This document shows, piece by piece, positions 37,106 through 47,998 of a stretch of DNA of 64,000 nucleotides. The stretch is from the NCBI RefSeq assembly GCF_000005505.3, contig NC_016132.3, forward strand, positions 43,786,914-43,850,913. The letters are read 5' to 3'. Numbering within the stretch: position 1 is the first letter of the stretch; every line of letters begins with the position of its first letter. This DNA is from Brachypodium distachyon (taxonomy: Eukaryota; Streptophyta; Magnoliopsida; Poales; Poaceae). The notes beneath the pieces are model-generated. The model saw only the letters and a list, made by a program, of their open reading frames with translations. It had not been told where the DNA came from and did not search any database. A program made the translations under genes and the position numbers.

Positions 37106-37499
37106 TTTTCTTTTCTAAAAGGATTATAGTATCTATTGTAATAAATCGACGATCAATGTGATATACATCTGTCTTAGATAGTCGTGCGAGGACGCCATAT
37201 GCATTAGCGATCTCAAAAGATATCACAAAATTTGTAAATTTATAATCAACTTATTTGTAAATAAATAACTAATGCACAAAATCTAGTGAAAACGGATAAT
37301 AAAAAACCAAAATGATAGAAGTCAGAATGACTGTCAGCCAAAGCTGTAAAGATCTAACGCCGTAAAAATGAGATCTGTAAAGCTCTCGGTGAAGTAGGAG
37401 AGAGAGGGGGGAAAAACCTCAGCATTCCAAAACCCAAAAAGGTAAACCACAAAAGCCCAAACCTCCAAGGCACCAAACCACGTGACCACCCTGTAATTA

Positions 37500-37902
37500 G
37501 AGAGAAACCCAAATAAGCCCACAAGAAGAGAGAAAGAGTTTTTTATTTTGCCCCCTAAAATACTCATAGGCTCTCAAGAATGCCCCGTCTCCAAGCTATT
37601 TCTTCCCCTCACGCCCCAGACCTCTTCTTCTTCCTCCTCTTCCTTCTCCCCTCTTTCTTCGGTCGGTGCTTGCTATCTCCCCCCATTTCCCCGTATCACG
37701 AGAAATCCGCACGCGCTTTTGCTCCGCGATTTATTGCTCAGGGTTCCTGCCGACTGGTATTGCTCAACCACCACACCGCGCGCGCAAGGACAAGCTGTTC
37801 TTGTGCTGCGTGGTTCTATGCCTGCTTGTTTGGTTGGGAGAGGAGGAGGAGTTGCGGACTGCGGGTGGTGGCATTGGTGAGGTCTCCCGGTGAGATCCAG
37901 CC
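37500..37902 (+). promoter_or_regulatory. TTL promoter-proximal region and 5' UTR
   Basis: A strongly pyrimidine-rich tract (CTTCTTCTTCCTCCTCTTCC near 37623) leads into GC-rich sequence ahead of the start codon, the usual look of a grass 5' UTR. Two upstream ATGs at 37548 and 37580 open frames not in phase with TTL, so they could act as upstream ORFs if included in the transcript. Confidence 0.4.
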
Positions 37903-40900
37903 ATGTCGGAGGCCGACCGATTGCGCCTCCGCGCGGCGGCGCTGGCGCTTGACAGCGGCGCTGTGCGGGACAAGCCGGACTCCAAGGCCAACTTGTTCGC
38001 GGATCTTGGCTCCCCGGTGTCGCCGCTGCGGGCGTGGGCGAGCGGGACGACGTCCTCCTCCTCCTCCTCGTCCGGGTCGGCCAAGTCGCCGGCTCAGTCA
38101 AATGTTGGGGCGGTGCGACTGGCAGGCGGGAGGAGCCATTCAGGTGAGCTGGCGGTGGAGAGCAACCCGCCGCGGCCGCCGGGCCACCGGCGGTGCGGAT
38201 CTGGACCGTTGATATTCTCCGGTGGCAGCAGCAGTGGAGGGAGCGGCGGAGTTGGAGACCGTGGGAGCACGGCGAGCTCGCCGATGACCAATGCGCTCCC
38301 CGCCGGGAACATCTGCCCGTCCGGGCGCGTGCCTGGCGCGGCGCCGGCGCCGGCGCCGCCGCGCTCCCGCCCGGACGTGCTCGGATCCGGTACCGGCCAC
38401 TACGGCCACGGGAGCATCATGCGCGGCGCCGGCATGTCCCCCGCGAGAAGCAGCATTGATGCACCGTCCTTTCTCGGACGCCCCTCGAGATCTCCGGCGA
38501 GTTCCGCGGCGGTGGCAGGGAGCGGTGCAAGCCTCCAGGAGATGAGTCGCTTAGGCAACGAGTGGTACAAGAAGGGGAGGCACGGGGAGGCGCTGCGGTA
38601 CTACGACCGTGCCGTGTCTCTGTGCCCCGACAGCGCCGCCTGCCGCGGAAACCGCGCCGCCGCGCTCATCGGGCTCGGCCGGCTCGCCGACGCGCTCCGC
38701 GAATCCGAGGAGGCCGTCCGGCTTGACCCGGCCAGCGGCCGCGCCCACAGCCGCCTCGCCGGTCTCTGCCTCCGGTGAGCATCTTGTGCTCGTCTCTGCA
38801 ACCAGCATTGCGTCACAACGGCATTAGATTCCAGTTGGATGCGCAGATCCCTATTTCTTGCTTGGATTTTCCTCAAGCGTTCACGCTTTCGCGCCTGCAT
38901 GTTGCTGTTGCCTTCCTGTTGCTTTCCTGGATGTGGTTGCCAGCTTTTCCCGTTAGCGTCTATAACTCCAAGAGGAAAACAACACGATTGGTGCGCGCTT
39001 CGTTTTAGTTCTTGTTTACGTTGCCTGATCTTGATTCGGGGTTGTTACTGCTTGCAGTGGTCTGCTTGATCGTCGTTGTCTGTATTTTTTTTTCTGGTTA
39101 AACTTATATTTGGATTGCAAGAGGAGGAACACCGTAATTTGCTGGTAGTTGGTTTGTGAGCGAGGAAAACCAGGACTTTGTCTTGGTTTATGTGCTGGCC
39201 ATGAAACATATGGAGAGGTGTTCAAGTGGTTCCCATCACACAATGCTGATATAAGGGGCTGCTTAGCTGTATTATTTTGTAAGCTTGCTTGGTGCCAACT
39301 TCTGTAGGTACAATGGATTTAGACAACACAATGCTGGTGGATCCTAAATCTTATACCTAGTTCCCGTTTAAACAAGGCACTGTCCTGACACGGCAGCGAT
39401 TCAGTGTTATTATTCAGATAATTCATGTGATGTATTTGCTTGAATTGTTGCTGAAACGATTTTGCAACAGGCTGGGAATGATCGAAAAGGCGAGGAGGCA
39501 CCTCACGCAGGCCAGGCATCTTCATGAGTCTAATCCTGCAGACTGGGAGAAGCTGCAGGATGTGGAGATGCATCTGGGAAGAAGCACAGATGCCAGGAAA
39601 ATTGGAGATTGGAAGAGCGCGCTGAGGGAAGCGGATGCTGCAATTGCGGCTGGAGCCGACTCCTCTCAGCTGGTAAATCCCTCCCTCCTTTGTCGCTTGT
39701 GTTTTCTCGTTGATGTGTTGACAAATCGAAATAGTGTTACATTGTGGATTTGTGGTAGAATTCATACTGTTTTCTTTTTCATGCAGCTTCTTGCCTTGAG
39801 ATCAGAAGCACTTCTCCGTCTCCACAAGCTAGAGGAGGCTGATTCAACTCTTGCATGCTTGCTGAAATTAGACAATGCATTACTATCTTGGACGGCAGCT
39901 AAACTCTCGGGCATGCTAGTTGAGTCTTATGTATATATTGTGCGAGCCCAGGTTGACATGGCATTGGGAAGGTATGATCCTCTAACACTGTAATAATGCT
40001 CAATTTTTTACACTGCAGCAAAAGCAGGTTCACATTGAAATTTGGATTGGTTTCTGCAGGTTTGATGCTGCTGTTGAAGCAGCTGACAATGCTAGACTTA
40101 TCGATCCTGGGAATGTGGAAGTTGGGATGATTCTAAATAATGTGCGACTAGTTGCAAGAGCTCGAGCGCAAGGAAATGAGCTTTTTATGGCAGCCAAATT
40201 TTCTGATGCATCTATAGCCTATGGTGAAGGGCTCAAGTATGATCCCTCGAATCCAGTGCTCTACTGCAACCGAGCAGCTTGCTGGTGGAAGCTAGAACGG
40301 TGGGAGAAAGCTGTTGATGACTGTAATGAGGCTCTGAGAATAAGACCTAATTACAAAAAGGCTCTCTTAAGAAGAGCAATGGTCTATTCCAACGTAAGTA
40401 ACAGGCAATGACATATGCATTCTGATTTTTTTGGTATTTCACTTATGCTGTATTGATCTTGTTAACTTTTATTAGCTTGAGCGCTGGGCTGATTGTGTGC
40501 GGGACTATGAGGTGCTCCGCAGAGAGCTTCCTGGTGATACCGAGGTTGAAGAAGGATTGTTCCGTGCTCAAGTTGCCTTGAAGACAACTCGTGGTGAGGA
40601 TGTATCAAACATGAAGTTTGGAGGAGAAGTTGAGATGGTAACCAACGTGGAGCAATTCTGTGCTACAATACGTTCACCTGGTGAGTTTTCCCCAAGTATT
40701 TATGTGTATTGTGGTTACCATATCCACTGATGAATTTGTGTGTATCAGTGTACTATCATGAACAACGGGAACTGCTAGCTAGTTGATGCGTATAAATTAT
40801 TGCTGATGCATTTGACTAGGTTTATAGTGTGTTAGATTTGTCTTCATCACAGTTTTGGTTGCCTATCATATTCAATATACTGTCTCTTCAGGGGTATCTG

Positions 40901-41649
40901 TTGTTTACTTGATGTTGGCAATGAATCAACAATGGATGCATTTGACTAGGTTTATAGTGTATTAGATTTGTCCTCTTCACAGTTTTGGTTGCCTATCATA
41001 TTCAATAATATTACTGTCTCTTCAGGTGTATCTTTTGTTTACTTCATGTCGGCAATGAATCAACAATGCATGCACTTGAGCGGTGTATTAGGATTGTGTG
41101 CATTACAGTTTTGGTTGCCTATCATATTTAATAATATTACTGTCTCTTAAGGGGTATCTGTTGTTTACTTGATGTTGGCAATGGATCAACAATGTATGCA
41201 TTTGACTAGGTTTATAGTGTATCGGATTTGTCTGCATTGCAGTTTTGGTTGCCTATCATATTCAATGATATTACTGTCTCTTCAGGTGTATCTGTTGTTT
41301 ACTTCATGTCGGCAATGAATCAACAATGCATACACATTACACCTGCTGTGGACTCTCTTTGCAGCGAATGCCCGTTGGTGAATTTTCTGAAGGTAAGCTA
41401 CCTGACATGTCTCTTCTTCAACTCTAGGGTATCAGTTAGTTTCAGCAAGCATTGCTAAATGTAATAACATGCAATGTGACCCAACAGGTAAATGTTGACA
41501 ACAGCCCTATGGTAGCAAAGGCAGAGGACGTGCGGATAGTCCCTACATTCAAGATATACAAAGATGGGGTGAGAGTGAAAGAGATGATCTGCCCTAGCTT
41601 GCAAGTCCTGCGCTACTCAGTGAGACACTATGCCGTCTCCAGTTCTTGA
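37903..41649 (+). CDS. TTL: TPR-repeat thioredoxin-like protein (TTL family)
   Basis: Seven GT-AG exons give a complete 688-residue protein: 37903-38774, 39471-39672, 39787-39971, 40060-40393, 40476-40680, 41286-41392 and 41488-41649; every phase closes. Length and order match Arabidopsis TTL1-TTL4 (about 690 residues). Residues 1-210 are disordered, rich in Ser, Gly and Pro. TPR motifs start at 211 (NEWYKKGRHGEALRYYDRAV) and a second block covers about 440-545 (GNELFMAAKFSDASIAYGEG). The C-terminal 100 residues are a thioredoxin-like fold (VSVVYFMSAMN, then VRIVPTFKIYKDG) with no CxxC redox pair: only one Cys follows the first strand, so it is not a disulfide reductase. Family knowledge: TTLs scaffold brassinosteroid signalling and cellulose synthase and aid osmotic-stress tolerance, acting in cytosol and at the plasma membrane. 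Exon 6 lies at the end of a tandem array of partial copies of itself. Confidence 0.95.
40820..41340 (+). repeat. Four-copy tandem array covering intron 5 and the start of TTL exon 6
   Basis: A unit of about 130 bp is present four times: 40820-40949, 40950-41080, 41081-41209 and 41210-41340. Each has GTTTTGGTTGCCTATCATAT, then a TACTGTCTCTTCAGG-type acceptor, then a copy of the first roughly 45 bases of exon 6 (GTATCTGTTGTTTACTT and ATGAATCAACAATG). Only the fourth copy runs on into the rest of exon 6 and its donor at 41393. Copies 1, 2 and 4 keep TTCAG; copy 3 has TTAAG. A further half-unit (GATGCATTTGACTAGG) precedes copy 1. Confidence 0.9.
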
Positions 41650-42599
41650 GAAGCACCGGTACCCTATTTTCCCAATTCCATTAATGCATAGGCTCCCCTT
41701 TCCCATGCCAGCCTTTTACTCCCAAACTTGCAACAATACCAGCCTACATAGCATTTCACCAGCTGCATAATAATTCCCCATTGAGCATGGGCATAATGAG
41801 CTGAGATTGGTGTGTGGAAGAGCCTACCCCATTTTGCCCCCTCATTACCGCATTTCTTGTTACTACCTCTGCCATTCATATGCCGACCCATCGAATTCTT
41901 TCACCTTTCAGGCTCTTTCACTTTGTATTTTGATACATTTTGCTTTCCATCTTAGGCCCTAGACCAGCAGCTAATGAGGGCAATGTTTGTAATGTTGTTT
42001 AGATTAGCATATCATAGAGAGGAGAGGGGAGTGGGAGGTAGAGAGGGAATGTCGGTTGCGGTTTTCGTTACATGTAAATACCATATAGCAAAACATCGGA
42101 ATCCATTGGAAGATTGGTTCCCCGGAGAAATGGAAAATTTTGGTGGAGGTGGGGAGGAGAAGAGGGTACAGAGCTAGTTGTCATTTTAGAGGTAAAAGGA
42201 AATCAAGTGGTGATTGGGTGCAGAGAGGGGAAATGTTGGTGTTAATTGATGCCATTTTGCTGCTTCTGCTGGTTTGTGGTGCTGATACATCATATGCTAC
42301 CATTTTCATGAATAAAACTATCCGACATTCGTTCTTTCTTTTTACTCTGCTGCTAGTTATCTCTCCTTGTGATTTGATCATGTCGAAGATGATGAGCCTC
42401 TCTTCCATATTGGCAATAATCATCATTCCTGTGCTCTAAGATTCTACAGATACAAATTACTTATTTTAGCCAGTATTAGCATAAACTGCTGCGGCAGCAG
42501 AGTATGAGCAACCAGCTGGCATGGCATGTGAAAGAGAACATGAGAGTTCTTGGGAGTAGAGATGATGGCAACATCAGCACTGGTCCTCTGGTTTGGCTG
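41650..42599 (+). other. TTL 3' UTR and downstream DNA
   Basis: Follows the TTL stop codon; part of it is the 3' UTR, with the length undetermined. AATAAAAC at about 42311 is a reasonable poly(A) signal candidate. Frames here have no recognisable product. Confidence 0.4.
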
Positions 42600-42810
42600 T
42601 GTGCGTGTGTGGTGATATAACTGGTAGGTGTGGGTAACAGGAGGTAACACAGCAAGCACAGCTCCCTATGTGCGTGTGTGGTGATATAACTGGTTGGTAT
42701 GGGTAACAGGAGGTAACACAGCAAGCACAGCTCCCTATGTGCGTGTGTGGTGATATAACTGGTTGGTGTGGGTAACAGGAGGTAACACAGCAAGCACAGC
42801 TCCCTATGTG
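42600..42810. repeat. Minisatellite, three copies of a 69-bp unit
   Basis: Units start at 42600, 42669 and 42738, each beginning TGTGCGTGTGTGGTGATATA and ending CACAGCTCCCTA. The copies differ at only about two positions (GGTAGGTGTGG, GGTTGGTATGG, GGTTGGTGTGG). Because 69 is divisible by three, the minus strand stays open and seems to encode a 23-residue repeat; this is a by-product of the repeat, not evidence of a gene. Confidence 0.95.
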
Positions 42811-45800
42811 CTTAGGAGTGAGAGAAAGAAGAGACTTTTTCATCTTTGTGCCCTGCCCCCTCCCTCCTCTGATGCTCTCTCTTCTCTAGAGTCTACACTT
42901 CTACAGTACTGTAGGTGTTAAAAGCCATGATGAGCACAAAACTCTGGGGTTCCTCTCTCCCTATGGGTGCGGTGCGGTGATGATCCGATCTGGGAACCCC
43001 AGCTGGTAATGATTTGGGCCCCATAGCCTCCTAGCCTGGCAGAGCTGGACCCTTTTGAACGGGGTAGCTGGCTCATTCATTGCTTTCCAATATGCTACCC
43101 CTCCCTCTTACTACTGCTCAGATGCCATCTTAAAGGTCTGTTTAGATGTGCTCTTGTGGTGACAAGACAAAAGTCAAAAGAAGGGCATTTCCTGCCCTTG
43201 GCCCTTGCCACATTTTGGTGACAGAGTCAAAAAGGAAGAGGAAGTATTTATTTCTCAGTTGACGTAGAAATAATAATTTCTCAATCAACAATCATTGCCA
43301 TCTGATTAATATTATTTTTTCATTTTTTGTACTTGCATGAGTCTCATTGATTGGATCAGATGATTATTAGCATCGACTTGGAATATTTATTTTTCACTCG
43401 TCCTAGAAATAGCAAAAGCAAAGAAAAAGTTCTCTCCATTCTGCGTGGCCGTGGCCGTGTGGGGAAGAGAGAGATTTTAAATCTCAAAATCGACTTTGTA
43501 TCAATTTCTTTGCTTAGTATATGCTATCCCTGATCTTCAAAGTACGGAGTGACTCGAGATATCCAAATCTTAAAAGAGTGAACGAACCTGCATCGCATAG
43601 CACATGTTTTTGTTAATCTGCATCCAAAACCTACGACTAGTAATCGCCTAGTTGCTAATTGGCTATGCACGTACACCTTGGTCCAAGAGTGATGAATATT
43701 TACAAACGAACATGGTACTAGTACGTCATAGGCATCTTCAAGATCCTTACGAGATCTATGACTAGACGTCGATTGAAATAATGAACCTGCGAAGGACGAT
43801 ATCCATGTATTCAGTTTCCTTTATTTTACACTTTTATCCAGCATTTGCCTCACTTCTATCTTAGTCTTCGAAAGGTTTATTCTCGCGTCTAAAAATAATA
43901 ATGAGTAATGTGCATCGGAGGTCCCCGAGCTATTTCGGCATGTATGTCCCAAAACTTTTAAAATCATCATACAGTTCCTCGAAGCATGCTTAATGACTCA
44001 TCTGGTCCAAATTGGCTTAGAAATGGTTTTGGTCAATGGTCAACACACCAATCGATTCGAACCTGGATGAATCCATAACTGTAGTTCGAGGACTTAGATG
44101 ATGATTTTTAAAGTTCCAGATCTAAGTTAGACATCCAAAATAGTTTGACGATTTATAGTGCAACTTTTTTTTGGACACCTCAAAGAGACAGAAAGTTCCA
44201 GCATTTCATTAAAAAAGAAATAAAAATATTCAATGCTCACACCCTTTTAGGTTCTACCGTAGCACTCCTATTTTTTTTTTCAAAATTTTCAAAAATCTTA
44301 TGAACCTTTTCAATTTATTTGAATTTTTTTGAAAACTTTCTAAAGATGCTACGGTGAGTTAGCAACACGCGTGCACGTCTTCAAAAGAGGTGGAAGCACT
44401 GGATATTCTCGCAATTTATTGGAGCTCCAGTGATTGACCGCAAACCGTTCACGCACGATAAGTTGCCGCGAGTGGTTTGTTGATTTTGACGGGGAGTAGG
44501 GCAGATCGCCGGCCCGTCTCCCGTCCTTGTCCGGCCAGCACGTACTCCTACTCATTACGTACGTCCTTTTTTTTGTTGTTGCGAAAAACATTATATACGT
44601 CCTGTTCCTGTACTCTTACCCGTTCGGATCCCCTCTCCGTGAACGGCTCCCGCGGCGACCGGTCGGTTCACGCCAAGAAGAAACCTTGGCTCTTGCGCCG
44701 GCCTCCTATAGAGCTGCTCGACAGGATCGAAGCTAGAGCTAGCTAGCTACACCCTGTGTCGGCTTTCCGCTGCTAATAATACATACCTACAGTACTCGCC
44801 GCTAAGCAAAGTACTCCATGTGGGGCTCTACTGCTCAGCTCGGGATCGCGTCTTCGCGGGGTTCGCTTGCATCGCGTCACATGCCATGGAGCTCGAATCT
44901 GTTGAATTGTTTGGGAAGAAAACGGTACCGTGGTCACCGACTGTTAATTCTCTCTCAAATCCGATTTTCAGGTAGCACTCCACAATTTTATATGCACAGG
45001 AAAGATAGAGAACCGAGGATCCCCTCCCCCTAATCTACAAGTGTGCCGACATTGCGTGTGTGCTGCGATGTGCGAGGCCGGCCGATGGAGATTCCGTTTA
45101 GGTACGTACGTAGCTGGGTGTAGGCTGTGGCTGATTGATGGCGTAGCCGTATGTACCGGTGCTTGCCCTACTGTTAAACGTACGTCGTACAACAATGTAT
45201 ACATGTAGGAGTACATGCCAGAGTACGTGTCCTGCAAAAATAAAAGATATACGCCCGTGCAAAAGATTAAAAAAACCCTCGTTATACGTTGCTTTCCGTG
45301 CGCGGCTCGGTCCCTAGCTCGAACTCGAATAATTAAGCTCGCCTTTGCGAGCTCTCTTATGAACCGGCACTCCTGGAATCGTAACTTAGAAGCGCGGTAC
45401 GTGTAGTATTTCCGGTGCTACAAGGTCCGAAACGTAGGAATCTTAATGAGATCCGGGCATAAGAAGTTCATAGAAATCTCAGAGCATCATTCCTCGGAAG
45501 CCTTTTTACGAAATGTTCCCAAGGATGGAATCTAGCAAATTCTTATTGAACTTCTGCAAGTCCAAATCGACTGCTCTCGTTACATGTGTCAGCATGCGCT
45601 GGTGCCCGACTGTCAGCAGTATAAAGGCGATCTGGGCCTGCTGGCACGGATGGTCAGATGGACCAACTGACACGCAGCAACCAGCCCGGAACGGGAGCTC
45701 GACCGGATTACCTCAACGCTGATTAATCGTTAACCCGTCGTCGTTTATCTCTCTACACACCACACAGTACAGCACGCTTCGAACTTGAAAGGTGCCGCCG

Positions 45801-46900
45801 TCAGCCATCACTGTCACAGCCTCCAGAAAAGGGCCGGAATCAAATCGATCGCGTGCAATTCTCCTTTGTTAAATTTTCCAGCTGGGTGCGTTCGCTATGC
45901 TCTAGCTAGCTAGGCGACGACGAGCCAGTACTGTACATGCTCCTCCTCCAACCGATCAGCCTCAGCCTTGCTGGGCCTGGCTGGCTACCTGACGGGAGTT
46001 GCTGTCCGTGGGACGTGGCAGCCGCCTGCCATGCAAGCACGGGACGTGTCGCGTCCCCCAGCCGGCCCGGTGGGTACGTGGACCTGGTCCCTGCTCGCTC
46101 CTAGACTCGTGGTACCACGACCCGGCCCCTCGTTTGTGCCGGGAAAACATGCCCGTTATGCGTCGTCGTGCCTCCCTGCAACGTGCTGGACGTCATGGAC
46201 GCGAAAATTGTATGGTCGAGGGCGCCGTGAACGCGAAAACCACGGCAGACAGGCAACGATGCATGTCTTGCTATCGCGCTGGCATGGTTTCCAACCAAAT
46301 TCCGGGACTTGTTCGGTGGGTTTGGTTAAGCCGCCGTAAAATTAAACTAGTGGTGATCGCTTGACACGTAGCCCTGGACTCGTACCTCCGTGTTTTTTTC
46401 TCATTTCTCACGGGTGCAATTGGGAGTTTGGGAGCTATCTTTCTCGCTCATGCAGCGAAAGAAACCGTAGCGTCGACGTTTGGCTTATTGCTCAGTACTT
46501 TCTTCGTGATTTTGTGTCCTTCTGACAGTGGCGGCCTGACGGTGGAGGAGGCGACGCACAAATCAAAAGTTCTCGACTCCATCCCATCATGATGCCACTA
46601 TTATGGTATATTTCATGGGGTTTGTGGATATCAGAGCTCATAATTGTGTGATGTTTGCTTTTTTCTCTCGTCGGTTTGACGATGATTTAAGAATTTGACA
46701 ACCTGTTTTACGATGAGTGTGTCCCCGACATCGTGGGTGGCTCATACAGACTCCATAAAACCTACAAGATTACTATGGCTTGTGCATGTTTCATCTTTAC
46801 GCGTCACCGGATATTTGGAAAATATCAAAATACGAATGTCAGCAGCTAGAGAAGTTGGCATCTGGAGTTTTTGGTTTATCCAAAACCTGTGTTGTGCTAC
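42811..46900. other. Intergenic DNA, one MITE-like segment
   Basis: No gene recognised. The segment 43908-44165 starts GTGCATCGGAGGTCCCCGAG and ends TTGACGATTTATAGTGCA with GAGGACTTAGATGATGAT inside; the ends are a weak inverted pair (GTGCA and TGCAC-like), as in the common plant elements that read like AGGTCCCTGAACTTTT. GC-rich frames at about 45960-46370 occur on both strands without a known domain. Confidence 0.4.
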
Positions 46901-47008
46901 TTTTTTATCGATCAATTATAATTATGTGTGTGTCCTGATGCGTTTTTTATCGATCAATTATGCTTATGTGTGCATTCTGATGCGTTTCTTTTATCAATCA
47001 ATTGTACT
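46901..47008. repeat. Short tandem repeat, about 42-bp unit, 2.5 copies
   Basis: The words TTTTTTATCGATCAATTATA, TTTTTTATCGATCAATTATG and TTCTTTTATCAATCAATTGT follow one another at about 42-bp spacing, separated by ATGTGTG-CTGATGCG segments. Unit-to-unit identity falls from left to right. Confidence 0.8.
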
Positions 47009-47998
47009 CGGTGTCACGAACGAGTCTCTAACGTAATGACTGGATGATCTAGTAGCACCCTTTGCTCCTGGATTTCACTCGAATTTCAGGCCAGATGGTT
47101 AAAAAAATATACTCGTTTGTCCCATGCCAAATCACTTTCTAAGGAAACGAAACCATACCGGGCGGGTTTCTTCCCTAGCAGGCCCAGGCTTTTTTATACT
47201 CGGCGTGGATGATCAAATAAAGTCAGACCGTTCTGCTGAATAAATGGGAATTTGGTACACAGGTTCTCACACTTGGTAGTACAGTAGTACATCTGCATAT
47301 TTACTTGTGAGTTGTGAAAACCTTTCACCGGTTCTCGACACGCGGCCAGTGCCAGGCAAGCAGCAAAGTGAAGTGACTTAGAAACACTACGCAGTAAACA
47401 GCCATGTACTGGTAAGCAAACTGCTTCAAGCACGGCGGTAAGGCTTAGGCTTCCCCACCGTCGTCCTGATGATGACCATCTCTCATTCAGAGCGCCAGCG
47501 GCAAATGGATCTACGCAGGGCAGTACGAGACGGTAGATACATATATAGAGCAACACAGTACGGCCTAGGCGCGGTTGCAGCCTTGAACGACGACGACGCA
47601 ACAGTACCCCGCGCATGTGAGAAAGAAAGGGCGTGCGTAGCTGCCGCGGGCAACGCCAAGCATGCACGCGCGCCTCGAGCAGATGCCATTACGGCACTAG
47701 AGGCTACAGCACGGCATGACAGAAATCTATTGCTACTGTCCAGTAGTACAAGCAAGCTCAACCAACCAATTATCAGTAAAGCCACGACCAAATCCAATAA
47801 CAGCGATAACTATCCAACCGGGCGGTAATCTATTGCAGGCTTGGAGTACTGCTGCTGCTGCTGCTGCTGCTATATCACAGCAGAAAGGTCAGGTAAAACA
47901 ATCATCATCAAGGAAACATAGTTAACCAACGGCAGGCAGGTCTTCTTCACACGGTAAATAAACCAGCACGGCGACAAATAGGAGGAACTTGTCATGGT
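47009..47998. other. HUA1 3' UTR and downstream DNA
   Basis: Downstream side of the minus-strand HUA1 gene; the 3' UTR extends left from 47998 for an unknown distance. It contains a (CTG)n run at 47848-47872, which in the HUA1 transcript would read as CAG repeats. A 157-codon minus-strand frame at 47194-47667 has no domain and is probably chance. Confidence 0.4.

Noticed and set aside
40891..41209. TTL exon 6 copies 1-3 as real alternative exons
   Set aside because: They lack the second part of the exon and any donor in the matching place, so they cannot stand in for exon 6; kept as a repeat and a splicing question.
42574..42843. Apparent repeat protein with a 23-residue unit
   Set aside because: Explained fully by the 69-bp minisatellite; other frames repeat equally well.
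45960..46370. Frames of 121 and 123 codons on the plus strand
   Set aside because: No recognisable family and equal openness of other frames; likely chance in GC-rich DNA.
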